NCBI RefSeq assembly: GCF_003610915.1 | Contig: NZ_NSDJ01000001.1 | Coordinates: 4,526,001-4,590,000 of the forward strand | Direction: 5' to 3' | DNA length: 64,000 nt | Source of the DNA: Rahnella variigena | GTDB taxonomy: Bacteria > Pseudomonadota > Gammaproteobacteria > Enterobacterales > Enterobacteriaceae | Shown: positions 47,796-57,710 of the stretch, piece by piece | Layout of the letters: the number at the start of each line of letters is the position of its first letter | Numbering within the stretch: the stretch's first letter is position 1 | Position numbers and translations under genes: made by a program | The notes under the pieces: generated by a model | The model's input: only the letters and a program-made list of their open reading frames with translations | Database searches by the model: none | Told to the model about the DNA's origin: nothing

Positions 47796-48992
47796 CTATT
47801 CTGCGGGAGATTGCCGCGAAGTGTTCACCCACAATCTGAGCGTCAGCAGCCAGGCAATCACCACCATAAATGCCGCAGCAAGATAAATAGACGGCGTCCC
47901 CAGATGCGAAATAATCAGCCCGGCAACCGGCCCGGTGATGCCCAGCCCGAGATCCAGAAACGCGGAGTACAGCCCCAGCGCCGTGCCCTGATTTTGCGGC
48001 GGCACCTGTTTTACCGCCTCCACGCCCAGCGCAGGGAAAATCAGCGAGAAGCCGGAGCCGGTAAGGAACGCGCCAAACTGCACAGAAAGCGGATCGTGCC
48101 CCAGCCAGATCATCAGCAGCCCCGCCACTTCAAACACAAACGAAACCAGTGACACGCGCAGGCCGCCAAAGCGATTAATCATATTGCCGAAAATCAGACG
48201 CGCGCCAACAAATCCGAGGCTGAATAAAGTGAGCGTGAACGCCGCTCCGCTCCAGCCTTTATCGGCGTAATACAGCGTGATAAAGGTGGCGATAACGCCG
48301 AACCCGATCGTGCCGAAACCCAGCCCCAGTCCGTAAAGCCAGATGCGTCCGACCACCGCTTTAAAGGCAATACGTTTACCGGCGGTGACAGAAATCGCCG
48401 CTTTCATACAGGCAAGAATGGCGGCAAATGCAGCAGCGACAATGATCAGAACGGCTACGCCCATCAGCCCGTAAGCATGATTGAGCAATACCCCAAGCGG
48501 CGCGCCGACAGCCATCGCGCCATAGGTAGCCACACCGTTCCACGAGATCACCCGCGCCGTATGTTTCGCACCCACCGCGCCAATCCCCCACAAGGTGGTT
48601 CCGGTGCTGCCGAAGCTTTCGCCTACGCCTAAGAAAACGCGTGCCAGACAAAGTAATAGCAGGCTCGCCAGCGGACAAGCAGCAAACCAGAAGGCAATCG
48701 CGTAAAACACGCCACTCATCCCGCAGCAAATCAGACCAAAAATCACCACCCGTTTTGGCCCAAGCATATCCGCGTAACGCCCGGCATGCGGGCGGCTGAT
48801 GAGCGTCGAAAAATACTGAACGCTGATCACCAGTCCGGCCAGCACCGAGTTGTATCCCAGCGTGTTATGCACAAAGCCCGGCAAGACGGCGAGCGGTAAG
48901 CCGATGGTCAGATAGACAACGAAGGTAAACAGCATGAACGACAAAATGCGTTTATTGAGCAGAGCGTTAGAACGAAGCGTACTTAAAGACAT
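47796..48992 (-). CDS. MFS transporter, YfcJ/YhhS family
   Basis: The 398-residue carrier has twelve hydrophobic helices, the MFS loop GRYADMLGPKRVV after TM2 and GVGESFGSTGTTLWGIG in TM4-5. The start RILSFMLFTFVVYLTIGLPLAVLPGFVH matches the YhhS/YfcJ group, some of which export arabinose or glyphosate-like compounds. The ATG at 48992 is preferred; upstream codons would require a TTG start. Single gene, substrate unknown. Confidence 0.85.
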   Translation of the reverse strand: MSLSTLRSNALLNKRILSFMLFTFVVYLTIGLPLAVLPGFVHNTLGYNSVLAGLVISVQYFSTLISRPHAGRYADMLGPKRVVIFGLICCGMSGVFYAIAFWFAACPLASLLLLCLARVFLGVGESFGSTGTTLWGIGAVGAKHTARVISWNGVATYGAMAVGAPLGVLLNHAYGLMGVAVLIIVAAAFAAILACMKAAISVTAGKRIAFKAVVGRIWLYGLGLGFGTIGFGVIATFITLYYADKGWSGAAFTLTLFSLGFVGARLIFGNMINRFGGLRVSLVSFVFEVAGLLMIWLGHDPLSVQFGAFLTGSGFSLIFPALGVEAVKQVPPQNQGTALGLYSAFLDLGLGITGPVAGLIISHLGTPSIYLAAAFMVVIAWLLTLRLWVNTSRQSPAE

Positions 48993-49227
48993 GGGCGGAC
49001 CCGAAAATGAGATCACTGAGAGTGGAATCAACAGTATAAACAGGTTTTAGCCTCGAAACGGGCTAAAAATGTTATTGGCTGTAACGCAGATTTTGTTTTG
49101 CAGAGAAATCTGAGACGTATCACGTCAGCCCGCGCCCCGCCTGACTTGCTGCCACAGGGTCATGGCCTGAAAAGCCCCATCATCACAGGTCTTTGTCCTT
49201 AAAGAACCATCTGGTACGACATTATGG

Positions 49228-49238
49228 TCTATGCTTAA
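49228..49238 (+). promoter_or_regulatory. Sigma-S type extended -10 of ygaM
   Basis: TCTATGCTTAA matches the RpoS consensus KCTAYRCTTAA at every position, 27 bp before the ygaM start. E. coli ygaM is known to depend on RpoS. Confidence 0.7.
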
Positions 49239-49265
49239 TCCAACAGTCACACAAGGAGAGACGGA

Positions 49266-49571
49266 ATGTTTAAGAAAACAGATAAAGTAGAAAAAAATAT
49301 CAATCAGGACGTAACCCTGCTGGCGGATACGCTGGATGAAGTACTTCAGTCTGCAGGCGATAAATCCAAGGATGAATTGGATAAACTCCGCAGCAAAGCA
49401 CAGGGCGTTCTGCGTGATACGCGCGCACGTTTCAACACCGATAAAATTAGCCAGCAGGCACGTGATGCGGCGGCTACAGCCAATGATTATGTGAAAGATA
49501 ATCCGTGGTATGGCGTCGGTGCCGGTGCGGCAATCGGTATTGTTATCGGTGTCCTGCTGGGACGTCGCTAA
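49266..49571 (+). CDS. ygaM: YgaM, ElaB/YqjD/DUF883 family inner membrane protein
   Basis: The 101-residue protein has a long charged amphipathic helix (about residues 5-75: LLADTLDEVLQSAGDKSKDE, LRSKAQGVLRDTRAR). The C-terminal anchor is DNPWYGVGAGAAIGIVIGVL, the DUF883 glycine-zipper tail. Relatives bind stationary-phase ribosomes at the membrane. AAGGAGAG lies upstream of the ATG and an RpoS-type promoter precedes it, in line with stationary-phase expression. Confidence 0.93.
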   Translation: MFKKTDKVEKNINQDVTLLADTLDEVLQSAGDKSKDELDKLRSKAQGVLRDTRARFNTDKISQQARDAAATANDYVKDNPWYGVGAGAAIGIVIGVLLGRR

Positions 49572-49676
49572 CAAAAAAGGCAATTTGTGATGTTTCACTC
49601 CTGTGTCGGGAATATGCCTTAAAAAGCTGAAACATCCGCGTGGCTCCCTCATTGCCGCGCAATTGCTAAAAAGACG

Positions 49677-49696
49677 ACGGAGCCTTCGGGCTCCGT
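49677..49696. terminator. Bidirectional terminator with UUCG loop
   Basis: ACGGAGCC-TTCG-GGCTCCGT with TTTTC on the plus side and TCTTTTT on the minus side. It separates ygaM from the converging MocR gene. Confidence 0.8.
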
Positions 49697-49699
49697 TTT

Positions 49700-51157
49700 C
49701 TATTTCAGGAAACCAGAAATCACCCGCTCCAGCCGCTGCACCAGCCCTTGGGCCTGCTCCTGAGAACTGATATTAGGAAACCCCATCAGCAAACCGTTCG
49801 GGCGTAACGCTTCGCCACGCTCACGCCGCTCAACCTGCCAGTCGGACAGCGCCTGCACCGCCAGCCCCTGTTCACGGGCATTTTTGGCGATCAGCGCGTC
49901 ATCCAGACGGGTATTCAGGCTGGCGGATAACTGGATCCCGCCGACCTGCTGATTCACGCGTAACACTTCGGCCGGAAACTGCGCCGTCAGCGCCTGTTCG
50001 AGATAACCACGGCGTTCAGCATAAAGCTGGCGCATCCGTTTCAGATGCCGGTAGAAATGTCCCTGTTCGATGAACTCCGCGATACTGCTTTGCACCAACG
50101 GCGGCGTGCCGCAAATTCGCAGCGGGCAATACGCCTCGATTTTTTCCACCAGACTTTCCGGCACCACCACATAGCCGCAGCGAAGCGCCGGGAACATCAC
50201 TTTGCTGAACGTTCCGGCGTAAATCACCCTCCCCTGCGTATCGAGACTTTTCAGCGAAGGCAAAGGCTGGCCGTGATAACGGAACTCGCTGTCGTAATCA
50301 TCTTCAATAATCCATGCCTGTTGCTGTGCTGCCCAGTCCAGCAGCGCCATGCGCCGCGCTAAACTCATGGTCACACCGGTCGGGCTTTGGTGCGCGGGCG
50401 TAACAACGGCAAAACGTGCGTCTGGATACTGCTTCACCGCCTGCGGCACATTCATGCCCTCGTCATCCACGTTCACCGGCATGGCAACCGCACCTGCCGC
50501 ACGGAAAAATGCCTGCGTAACCGGATAACCGGGGTTTTCCAGCCAGACGCCGTCGCCCGGTTGCAGCAGACTGCCGATGATCAAATCCAGTACCGGCGCA
50601 TAGCCGCCGCAGATAAATATCTGTTCCGGACGGCAGGTAAATCCGCGGGAAAGCTGCAGATAACGGGCAACCGCGTGGCGTAAAACGTCTGTACCCGCCA
50701 GCGGCGGATGGCCTAAATCATTCATGCCGGTGTGCCGGATTTGCCTTGAGACAATGCGCGACCAGATAGCACGCGGGAACGCATCCAGCGCCGGAAGTCC
50801 GAGCTGGAAAGGAAGGGAAGAAACAGAAGGCAACATCGGGTTGATGGGCTTACGTCCGGCGTCCTTTCTGACCGGCGCTGGCTCGGGTGAGGATAAACTT
50901 TCCGGCGCGCTGACCACTGTTCCGGCCTGTCCGCGGCTTTGCAAAAAGCCTTCCGCCATCAGCAGGCCATAGGCATTTTCCACCGTGGCGCGCGCCACGC
51001 CGAGTTCACTGGCCAGCGCCCGCACCGACGGCACACGGCTGCCGCGTTTAAGCTGTCCTGCCATGATCGCCTGTTTTACCCGCTGATAAATCTGGCGGTA
51101 AAGCGGTTCTTTGTGCCGGGGATCGAGCTGAAAGGAAAGACTGAAGCCGCGCATCAT
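49700..51157 (-). CDS. MocR/PdxR-family regulator (GntR winged helix fused to aminotransferase fold)
   Basis: The 485-residue protein joins a GntR winged helix (about 12-80: EPLYRQIYQRVKQAIMAG, RVPSVRALASELGVARATV) to a fold-type I aminotransferase domain (about 115-480). PLP-binding motifs are IIEDDYDSEFRYHG and AGTFSKVMFPALRCGY, whose Lys would bind PLP. MocR proteins sense PLP or amines and often control a divergent gene, here the AhpD-like gene at 51278. ATGATG leaves two possible starts (51157 and 51154). Confidence 0.93.
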   Translation of the reverse strand: MMRGFSLSFQLDPRHKEPLYRQIYQRVKQAIMAGQLKRGSRVPSVRALASELGVARATVENAYGLLMAEGFLQSRGQAGTVVSAPESLSSPEPAPVRKDAGRKPINPMLPSVSSLPFQLGLPALDAFPRAIWSRIVSRQIRHTGMNDLGHPPLAGTDVLRHAVARYLQLSRGFTCRPEQIFICGGYAPVLDLIIGSLLQPGDGVWLENPGYPVTQAFFRAAGAVAMPVNVDDEGMNVPQAVKQYPDARFAVVTPAHQSPTGVTMSLARRMALLDWAAQQQAWIIEDDYDSEFRYHGQPLPSLKSLDTQGRVIYAGTFSKVMFPALRCGYVVVPESLVEKIEAYCPLRICGTPPLVQSSIAEFIEQGHFYRHLKRMRQLYAERRGYLEQALTAQFPAEVLRVNQQVGGIQLSASLNTRLDDALIAKNAREQGLAVQALSDWQVERRERGEALRPNGLLMGFPNISSQEQAQGLVQRLERVISGFLK

Positions 51158-51277
51158 GACCTGTTTAAATATGTATTTTATGGCCCTGTAGTATAGACCA
51201 TGCGAGGCGTAAAGTTACGGTCATTGAGACGCACGGTGCGTCACTGTTTACTCCAATATCTCCCAGAGGAAATCATC

Positions 51278-51709
51278 ATGACTGCACTTCGCCTGCCTTA
51301 CTATTCCCTGTCTTCTTCGGTGATGGAACCGATGAAAGCGGCGCTCAGCGCGCTGGAAAACGGTCCGCTGGATAACGTGATTATCGAACTGGCTTTCCTG
51401 CGTGTTTCGCAAATTAACGGCTGTGCATATTGTCTGGATATGCACTCTAAAGCGTTGCGCAAAATGGACGTCGCGCAGACCAAACTGGATCAGCTGGCGG
51501 GCTGGCAGGTCAGCCACGCGTATTCTGAGCGTGAACGCGCGGCGCTGGCCTGGGCTGAATCACTCACTCTGATTGCCGCTACCGGCGCACCGGATAACGC
51601 CTTTGAGCCACTGAAAGCACAATTCAGCGACGTGGAAATCTCAGAACTGACCTTCGCCATCGGTCTGATGAATGCGTTTAACCGTCTCGCGGTGGGTATG
51701 CGCCAGTAA
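51278..51709 (+). CDS. Carboxymuconolactone decarboxylase family protein, AhpD-like
   Basis: The 143-residue all-helical protein has the CxxC redox motif in RVSQINGCAYCLDMHSKAL (Cys about residues 49 and 52, His 56), as in AhpD-like alkylhydroperoxidases. The start at 51278 has AGAGGAA upstream. It is divergent from the MocR regulator with 120 bp between, a common pairing. Likely redox or peroxide-related enzyme; the reaction is not established. Confidence 0.88.
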   Translation: MTALRLPYYSLSSSVMEPMKAALSALENGPLDNVIIELAFLRVSQINGCAYCLDMHSKALRKMDVAQTKLDQLAGWQVSHAYSERERAALAWAESLTLIAATGAPDNAFEPLKAQFSDVEISELTFAIGLMNAFNRLAVGMRQ

Positions 51710-51752
51710 TCTGACCGCTTAAAAATTAAACTAAAAAAAGTTTCCCCTCTCC

Positions 51753-51775
51753 AGCCCGCTGCCTGCGGGCTTTGC
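51753..51775 (+). terminator. Rho-independent terminator of the AhpD-like gene
   Basis: AGCCCGC (51753-51759), loop TGCCT, GCGGGCT (51765-51771) then TTT, 44 bp after the stop. Confidence 0.7.
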
Positions 51776-51801
51776 CGTTTTTGCAATAAGCAAATTTAGA
51801 A

Positions 51802-51848
51802 AATCTACATATTGTGTGGTTGAAAATTTAAATCACCACATCTAGTAT
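51802..51848. promoter_or_regulatory. Paired NrdR boxes upstream of nrdHIEF
   Basis: AATCTACATATTGTGT (51802-51817) and TCACCACATCTAGTAT (51833-51848) resemble the NrdR box ACACWATATATWGTGT. They start exactly 31 bp apart, the spacing at which NrdR binds two boxes on the same face. They lie 119-165 bp before nrdH. NrdR represses nrd operons in Enterobacterales. Confidence 0.6.
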
Positions 51849-51966
51849 TCAGTCCATCGGAACGCCACGATGGCACCGACTCTCGCGCCTTTCCCCCGGC
51901 TGAAACAGCCGCGCAGCGGGCAGGCAAAAATTGTCTCTGATTTCTTACTAGATGGAAATACGAATC

Positions 51967-52206
51967 ATGAGCATTATTATTTACAGTAAACCAGACTGTG
52001 TCCAGTGCAACGCGACTTACCGTGCATTAGATAAACAAGGCATCGCCTACGAAGTTGTCGATTTGACTCAGGATGAGCAGGCTCTCGGGCAGGTTCGTGC
52101 GATGGGTTATCAGCAGGTTCCGGTGATTGTAGCCGGTGACGACCACTGGTCTGGTTTCCGTCCGGACAAAATCAGCGCCCTGCGCCAGCTTCAGAACGCG
52201 TTCTGA
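51967..52206 (+). CDS. nrdH: Glutaredoxin-like protein NrdH
   Basis: The 79-residue thioredoxin-reductase-dependent electron donor for class Ib ribonucleotide reductase begins [20 protein letters not shown], with active site [14 protein letters not shown] and [10 protein letters not shown] (cis-Pro) and the end WSGFRPDKI match NrdH. The ATG at 51967 corresponds to the E. coli start. First gene of nrdHIEF. Confidence 0.96.
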   Translation: MSIIIYSKPDCVQCNATYRALDKQGIAYEVVDLTQDEQALGQVRAMGYQQVPVIVAGDDHWSGFRPDKISALRQLQNAF

Positions 52207-52216
52207 GGACCGGCGG

Positions 52217-52621
52217 ATGAATCCGTTGGTCTATTTTTCCAGCAGTTCAGAAAACACCCATCGCTTCGTCGGCAGAACGGGATTGCCGGCGATCCGCATC
52301 CCGATAGATCGTCAGCCTGAAAAATTGCGTGTCGACACACCGTATATTTTGGTGGTGCCGAGCTACGGCGGCGGATCGGCCAAAGGCGCGGTGCCGACAC
52401 AAGTGATCCGTTTTCTGAACGATGAACATAACCGTTCACTCATCCGCGGCGTTATCGCCGCCGGTAACACCAACTTCGGCGCAGCGTATTGCATTGCCGG
52501 TGAGATTATTTCCCAGAAGTGTCAGGTGCCTTACCTGTACCGCTTTGAATTGCTGGGAACGCCGGAAGACGTTGCAAAGGTCAGACAGGGAGTAACAGAA
52601 TTTTGGCAGCGACAGAACTAG
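52217..52621 (+). CDS. nrdI: Flavodoxin-like maturase NrdI
   Basis: The 134-residue FMN protein supplies the oxidant for the Mn(III)2-tyrosyl radical of NrdF. It starts [20 protein letters not shown] with the phosphate loop [21 protein letters not shown] and [17 protein letters not shown] flavin loops follow. GAGGA lies 7 bp upstream of the ATG at 52217. It overlaps nrdE by 19 bp. Confidence 0.96.
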   Translation: MNPLVYFSSSSENTHRFVGRTGLPAIRIPIDRQPEKLRVDTPYILVVPSYGGGSAKGAVPTQVIRFLNDEHNRSLIRGVIAAGNTNFGAAYCIAGEIISQKCQVPYLYRFELLGTPEDVAKVRQGVTEFWQRQN

Positions 52622-54765
52622 CAATTACCGACCCCGGCACCAGCAGCCCGGATTATCACGCGCTTAACGCGATGCTGAATCTGTTCGACGCTAACGGCCA
52701 GATCCAGTTTGATAAAGACCGCCTGGCCGCGCGCCAATACTTCCTGCAACACGTCAATCAAAACACGGTGTTTTTCCATAATCTGGCGGAGAAACTGCGT
52801 TATCTGGTGGAAGAAGGCTATTACGAAGCCGCCGTGCTGGATCAGTACGCGTTTGACGATATTAAAGCGTTATTCAAACAGGCTTACGCCAAAAAATTCC
52901 GCTTCCAGACCTTTTTGGGTGCATTCAAGTATTACACCAGCTACACGCTGAAAACCTTTGACGGCAAACGCTACCTGGAGCGTTATGAAGATCGCGTGTG
53001 TATGGTGGCGATGACGCTGGCACGCGGCGATATTCAGCTCGCCCGCCATTTTGTTGATGAGATCATTTCCGGCCGCTTCCAGCCGGCAACGCCGACATTC
53101 CTCAACTGCGGCAAAAAACAGCGCGGCGAACTGGTGTCCTGTTTCCTGTTACGTATTGAAGACAACATGGAATCTATCGGTCGCTCGGTCAACTCGGCCT
53201 TACAGCTCTCCAAACGCGGCGGCGGCGTGGCCTTTATGCTGACCAACATCCGTGAAGTGGGCGCGCCGATCAAGCGCATCGAAAACCAGTCTTCCGGCGT
53301 TATTCCGATCATGAAGATGCTGGAAGATGCCTTCTCTTACGCCAATCAGCTCGGTGCGCGTCAGGGAGCGGGCGCGGTGTATCTGAACGCTCATCACCCG
53401 GATATTCTGCGTTTCCTCGATACTAAGCGCGAAAACGCCGACGAAAAAATCCGGATTAAAACGCTGTCGCTCGGTGTAGTCATTCCGGATATCACGTTCG
53501 AACTGGCGAAGAACAACGAAGATATGTACCTGTTCTCGCCGTATCACGTGGAGAAAGTGTACGGTGTGCCGATGTCTGAAATCAGCATCAGCGAGAAATA
53601 CCGCGAGATGGTGAATGACAAACGCATTCACAAAAGCAAAATCAACGCCCGTGAATTCTTCCAGGTGCTGGCGGAGATTCAGTTTGAATCCGGCTATCCG
53701 TACATGATGTTTGAAGACACGGTGAACCGCGCCAATCCGATCAAAGGTCGCATCAATATGAGCAACCTGTGTTCGGAGATTTTGCAGGTGAATTCGCCGA
53801 CGATCTACGGCGAAGACCTGTCTTATCAGGAAATTGGCAAAGACATTTCCTGTAATCTCGGCTCACTGAATATCGCCTCGGCGATGGATTCACCGGATTT
53901 CGGCAATACCGTGGAAATGGCGGTTCGCGCACTGACGGCAGTCTCTGACATGAGCCATATCCGTTCGGTGCCATCTATCGATCAGGGAAATCAGGATTCG
54001 CACGCCATCGGCCTCGGCCAGATGAACCTGCACGGTTATCTGTGCCGCGAGCGTATTTATTACGGCTCAGAAGAAGGTCTGGATTTCACCAATATCTATT
54101 TCTGCACCGTGGCTTTCCATGCGATCCGCGCCTCAAACCAGATCGCTATCGAGCGCCAGCAGTCGTTTAAAGGTTTCAGAGATTCCACCTACGCCAGCGG
54201 CCGCTATTTCGATAAATATGTCGATGACACACTGGCTGCGAAATGGCAGCCGAAAACCGACCGCGTGCGTGAACTGTTTGCTGAGGCCGGGATTGCTATT
54301 CCGACTACCGCAGACTGGGCGGCGCTGAAAGATTCCGTGATGCAGCACGGGCTGTATAACCAGAATTTACAGGCGGTGCCACCGACGGGTTCTATTTCTT
54401 ACATCAATAACTCGACGTCGAGTATTCACCCGATTGTGTCCCGCGTAGAAATCCGCAAAGAGGGCAAGATTGGACGCGTGTATTATCCGGCGGCGTTTAT
54501 GACCAATGACAATCTGGATTACTACCAGGATGCCTACGAAATCGGCCCGGAAAAAATCATTGATACCTACGCCGAAGCCACACAGCACGTCGATCAGGGG
54601 TTGTCACTGACGCTATTCTTCCGCGATACCGCCTCCACGCGCGACATCAACAAAGCGCAGATTTACGCCTGGCGCAAAGGCATCAAAACCATTTATTACA
54701 TCCGTCTGCGCCAGATGGCGCTGGAAGGCACCGAAGTTCAGGGCTGCGTTTCCTGCACGCTGTAA
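52603..54765 (+). CDS. nrdE: Class Ib ribonucleoside-diphosphate reductase alpha subunit NrdE
   Basis: The 720-residue catalytic subunit has [20 protein letters not shown] (active-site Cys), CNLGSLNIA with the thiyl-radical region, [20 protein letters not shown] and the redox tail CVSCTL. The translated start is TTG at 52603 (then [10 protein letters not shown]), with GGGAG 10 bp upstream inside the end of nrdI. This weak start may tune the amount of NrdE. Compared with E. coli NrdE it is a few residues longer and otherwise regular. Confidence 0.97.
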   Translation: MAATELAITDPGTSSPDYHALNAMLNLFDANGQIQFDKDRLAARQYFLQHVNQNTVFFHNLAEKLRYLVEEGYYEAAVLDQYAFDDIKALFKQAYAKKFRFQTFLGAFKYYTSYTLKTFDGKRYLERYEDRVCMVAMTLARGDIQLARHFVDEIISGRFQPATPTFLNCGKKQRGELVSCFLLRIEDNMESIGRSVNSALQLSKRGGGVAFMLTNIREVGAPIKRIENQSSGVIPIMKMLEDAFSYANQLGARQGAGAVYLNAHHPDILRFLDTKRENADEKIRIKTLSLGVVIPDITFELAKNNEDMYLFSPYHVEKVYGVPMSEISISEKYREMVNDKRIHKSKINAREFFQVLAEIQFESGYPYMMFEDTVNRANPIKGRINMSNLCSEILQVNSPTIYGEDLSYQEIGKDISCNLGSLNIASAMDSPDFGNTVEMAVRALTAVSDMSHIRSVPSIDQGNQDSHAIGLGQMNLHGYLCRERIYYGSEEGLDFTNIYFCTVAFHAIRASNQIAIERQQSFKGFRDSTYASGRYFDKYVDDTLAAKWQPKTDRVRELFAEAGIAIPTTADWAALKDSVMQHGLYNQNLQAVPPTGSISYINNSTSSIHPIVSRVEIRKEGKIGRVYYPAAFMTNDNLDYYQDAYEIGPEKIIDTYAEATQHVDQGLSLTLFFRDTASTRDINKAQIYAWRKGIKTIYYIRLRQMALEGTEVQGCVSCTL

Positions 54766-54783
54766 CCGATTGAAAGGACTTAA

Positions 54784-55785
<1,002 letters not shown>

Positions 55786-55866
55786 TGTTGCCGTTATTTC
55801 TTCAAGGGTTACAATAAAACAGTGTTTCAAAAATAACCCTACTTCCTCTAAAAAGAAGGAAACATC

Positions 55867-56907
55867 ATGCCGTATCAGGCCTCCCCCTCCCGCTATGAAA
55901 CCATGCAATTCCGCCGCTGCGGTCAGAGCGGTTTAAAACTCCCTGCACTGTCCCTTGGCCTGTGGCACAGCTTCGGCCATGTCAGCCAGCTGGAATCCCA
56001 GCGCGCATTACTGCAAAAAGCCTTTGATTTAGGCATCACTCATTTTGATCTGGCGAATAACTACGGCCCGCCTCCGGGTTCAGCCGAAGAGAATTTTGGT
56101 CGTTTGCTGAAGCAGGATTTCGCCCCGTATCGCGATGAACTGATTATCTCCACCAAAGCCGGTTATGACATGTGGCCCGGCCCTTACGGGTCCGGCGGTT
56201 CACGCAAATATCTGCTGGCAAGCCTTGATCAAAGCCTGCAACGCATGGGACTGGATTACGTCGATATTTTCTATTCACACCGTGTGGATGAAGAAACGCC
56301 GATGGAAGAAACCGCAGCAGCGCTGGCGTATGCCGTGCAAAGCGGCAAAGCGTTGTATGTCGGGATTTCATCTTATTCGCCGGAACGTACACAGAAAATG
56401 GCTGAACTGCTGCGCGAGCTGAAAGTCCCGCTGCTCATACATCAGCCTTCTTACAATCTGCTGAACCGCTGGGTCGATAAGAGCGGTTTGCTGGATACGC
56501 TGGAACAAAATGGCGCGGGTTGCATTGCCTTTACGCCGCTGGCGCAGGGCTTGCTGACCGGTAAATACCTCAACGGTATTCCGGACGGTTCGCGGATGCA
56601 GGTGGAAGGGAATAAAGTGCGCGGGCTGAATGCCAGGATGCTGTCTGAGGAAAACCTGAACAGCCTGCGGTTGCTCAATGAAATGGCGCAACAGCGCGGA
56701 CAGACGATGGCGCAGATGGCGCTGAGCTGGCTGCTGAAAGACAACCGCGTGACGTCAGTGCTGATTGGTGCCAGCCGTCCTGAACAACTGGATGAAAACG
56801 TCAAGGCGCTGGACAATCTGCGTTTCACCGCAGAAGAACTGGCAGCGATTGATAAACATGTGGCGGATGGTGAATTGAATCTGTGGCAGGCGTCATCAGA
56901 TAAGTAA
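55867..56907 (+). CDS. gpr: L-glyceraldehyde 3-phosphate reductase YghZ (GprA), aldo-keto reductase
   Basis: The 346-residue NADPH-dependent AKR14-type enzyme detoxifies L-glyceraldehyde 3-phosphate and methylglyoxal. It matches E. coli YghZ nearly throughout: ALSLGLWHSFGHV, DLANNYGPPPGSAEENFGRL, STKAGYDMWPGPYGSGGSRK and the end ELNLWQASSDK. Catalytic Asp, Tyr, Lys and His lie in these first blocks and in FYSHRVDE. It is 81 bp after nrdF with its own ribosome site, so it may be a separate unit. Confidence 0.95.
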   Translation: MPYQASPSRYETMQFRRCGQSGLKLPALSLGLWHSFGHVSQLESQRALLQKAFDLGITHFDLANNYGPPPGSAEENFGRLLKQDFAPYRDELIISTKAGYDMWPGPYGSGGSRKYLLASLDQSLQRMGLDYVDIFYSHRVDEETPMEETAAALAYAVQSGKALYVGISSYSPERTQKMAELLRELKVPLLIHQPSYNLLNRWVDKSGLLDTLEQNGAGCIAFTPLAQGLLTGKYLNGIPDGSRMQVEGNKVRGLNARMLSEENLNSLRLLNEMAQQRGQTMAQMALSWLLKDNRVTSVLIGASRPEQLDENVKALDNLRFTAEELAAIDKHVADGELNLWQASSDK

Positions 56908-56925
56908 ATATTCAAAGTAAAACAG

Positions 56926-56957
56926 GCGGATATCCTGAAAAGGATCCGCTTTTTTTT
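56926..56957. terminator. Rho-independent terminator after gpr
   Basis: GCGGATATCCT, loop GAAA, AGGATCCGC then eight T. The T-run touches the stop codon of the converging NlpC/P60 gene. Confidence 0.8.
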
Positions 56958-57516
56958 AGCTCATCAGCTCTAAACGTCGTGCTGTTTCGTAATGCTCGAC
57001 CCAGTACTGATTATCCAGTGATGAAATCGTGACGCCTTCAATTTTCGAGGCATGAATAAACTGATGATCCCCGACATACACGCCGACATGACGATCCCCC
57101 GGCGACGTTTTGAAAAAAACTAAATCTCCCGGTTTCAGGCTATTTTTACTCACTTTTCTGCCGTTCCTGATTTGCTGAAACGTGGTTCTCGGCAGGCGTT
57201 TTTGCAGGGAATCCCGGAAGAGATGTTGCATCAGCGCCGAACAATCGATGCCTTTGTGTGTGGTTCCACCCCAGCGATAATGCGTCCCTTTCCAGCGCGG
57301 ATATTCAGCCAGCAGCGCACTTTTAATATTTTCTGAATTGCCGGTGTTGACCGCAGTGATGGTGGATCCCTTTCCATCAAAAAGCTCGCTATGGAAAAAT
57401 TTATAGGTATCCATAGACTCAAACTCTTCAGGCATATCAAAAGCAAAGGAATGGGTGCTGAATAAACCGGCTACAAGAAGCAGTAAGGCAGAAACAAGAG
57501 ATTTAATACGGAACAT
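56956..57516 (-). CDS. Exported NlpC/P60 peptidoglycan hydrolase, MepS-like
   Basis: The 186-residue product has a signal peptide (SALLLLVAGLFSTHSFAF) without a lipobox Cys, unlike the lipoprotein MepS. The NlpC/P60 catalytic set is present: Cys in HYRWGGTTHKGIDCSALMQ (about residue 91), His in DRHVGVYVGD (about 143) and a third polar residue in HQFIHASK (about 155). It should cut D-Glu-mDAP or mDAP-D-Ala peptide bonds in the periplasm. Single gene. Confidence 0.9.
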   Translation of the reverse strand: MFRIKSLVSALLLLVAGLFSTHSFAFDMPEEFESMDTYKFFHSELFDGKGSTITAVNTGNSENIKSALLAEYPRWKGTHYRWGGTTHKGIDCSALMQHLFRDSLQKRLPRTTFQQIRNGRKVSKNSLKPGDLVFFKTSPGDRHVGVYVGDHQFIHASKIEGVTISSLDNQYWVEHYETARRLELMS

Positions 57517-57710
57517 GCGTGGATTCTTTCGTTAAAAAATAATGCTCTTCCTTACGTGGGAACCGGCTCTCGGGGCGGGTGACTCGTCTCTGAGTGCGCA
57601 AATAATAACCAGATAAAGTGAAATAATCTGGCTATTTTCTGTCCAGTTTTGGACTGGGGATTTTTTCTCAGTGAAACCAGCCCCTTCGGTGAAAGGGGCT
57701 GTTACGGGGA

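Noticed and set aside
49125..49652. 175-codon minus-strand frame over ygaM
   Set aside because: ygaM has clear family features, promoter and ribosome site; the reverse frame has none.
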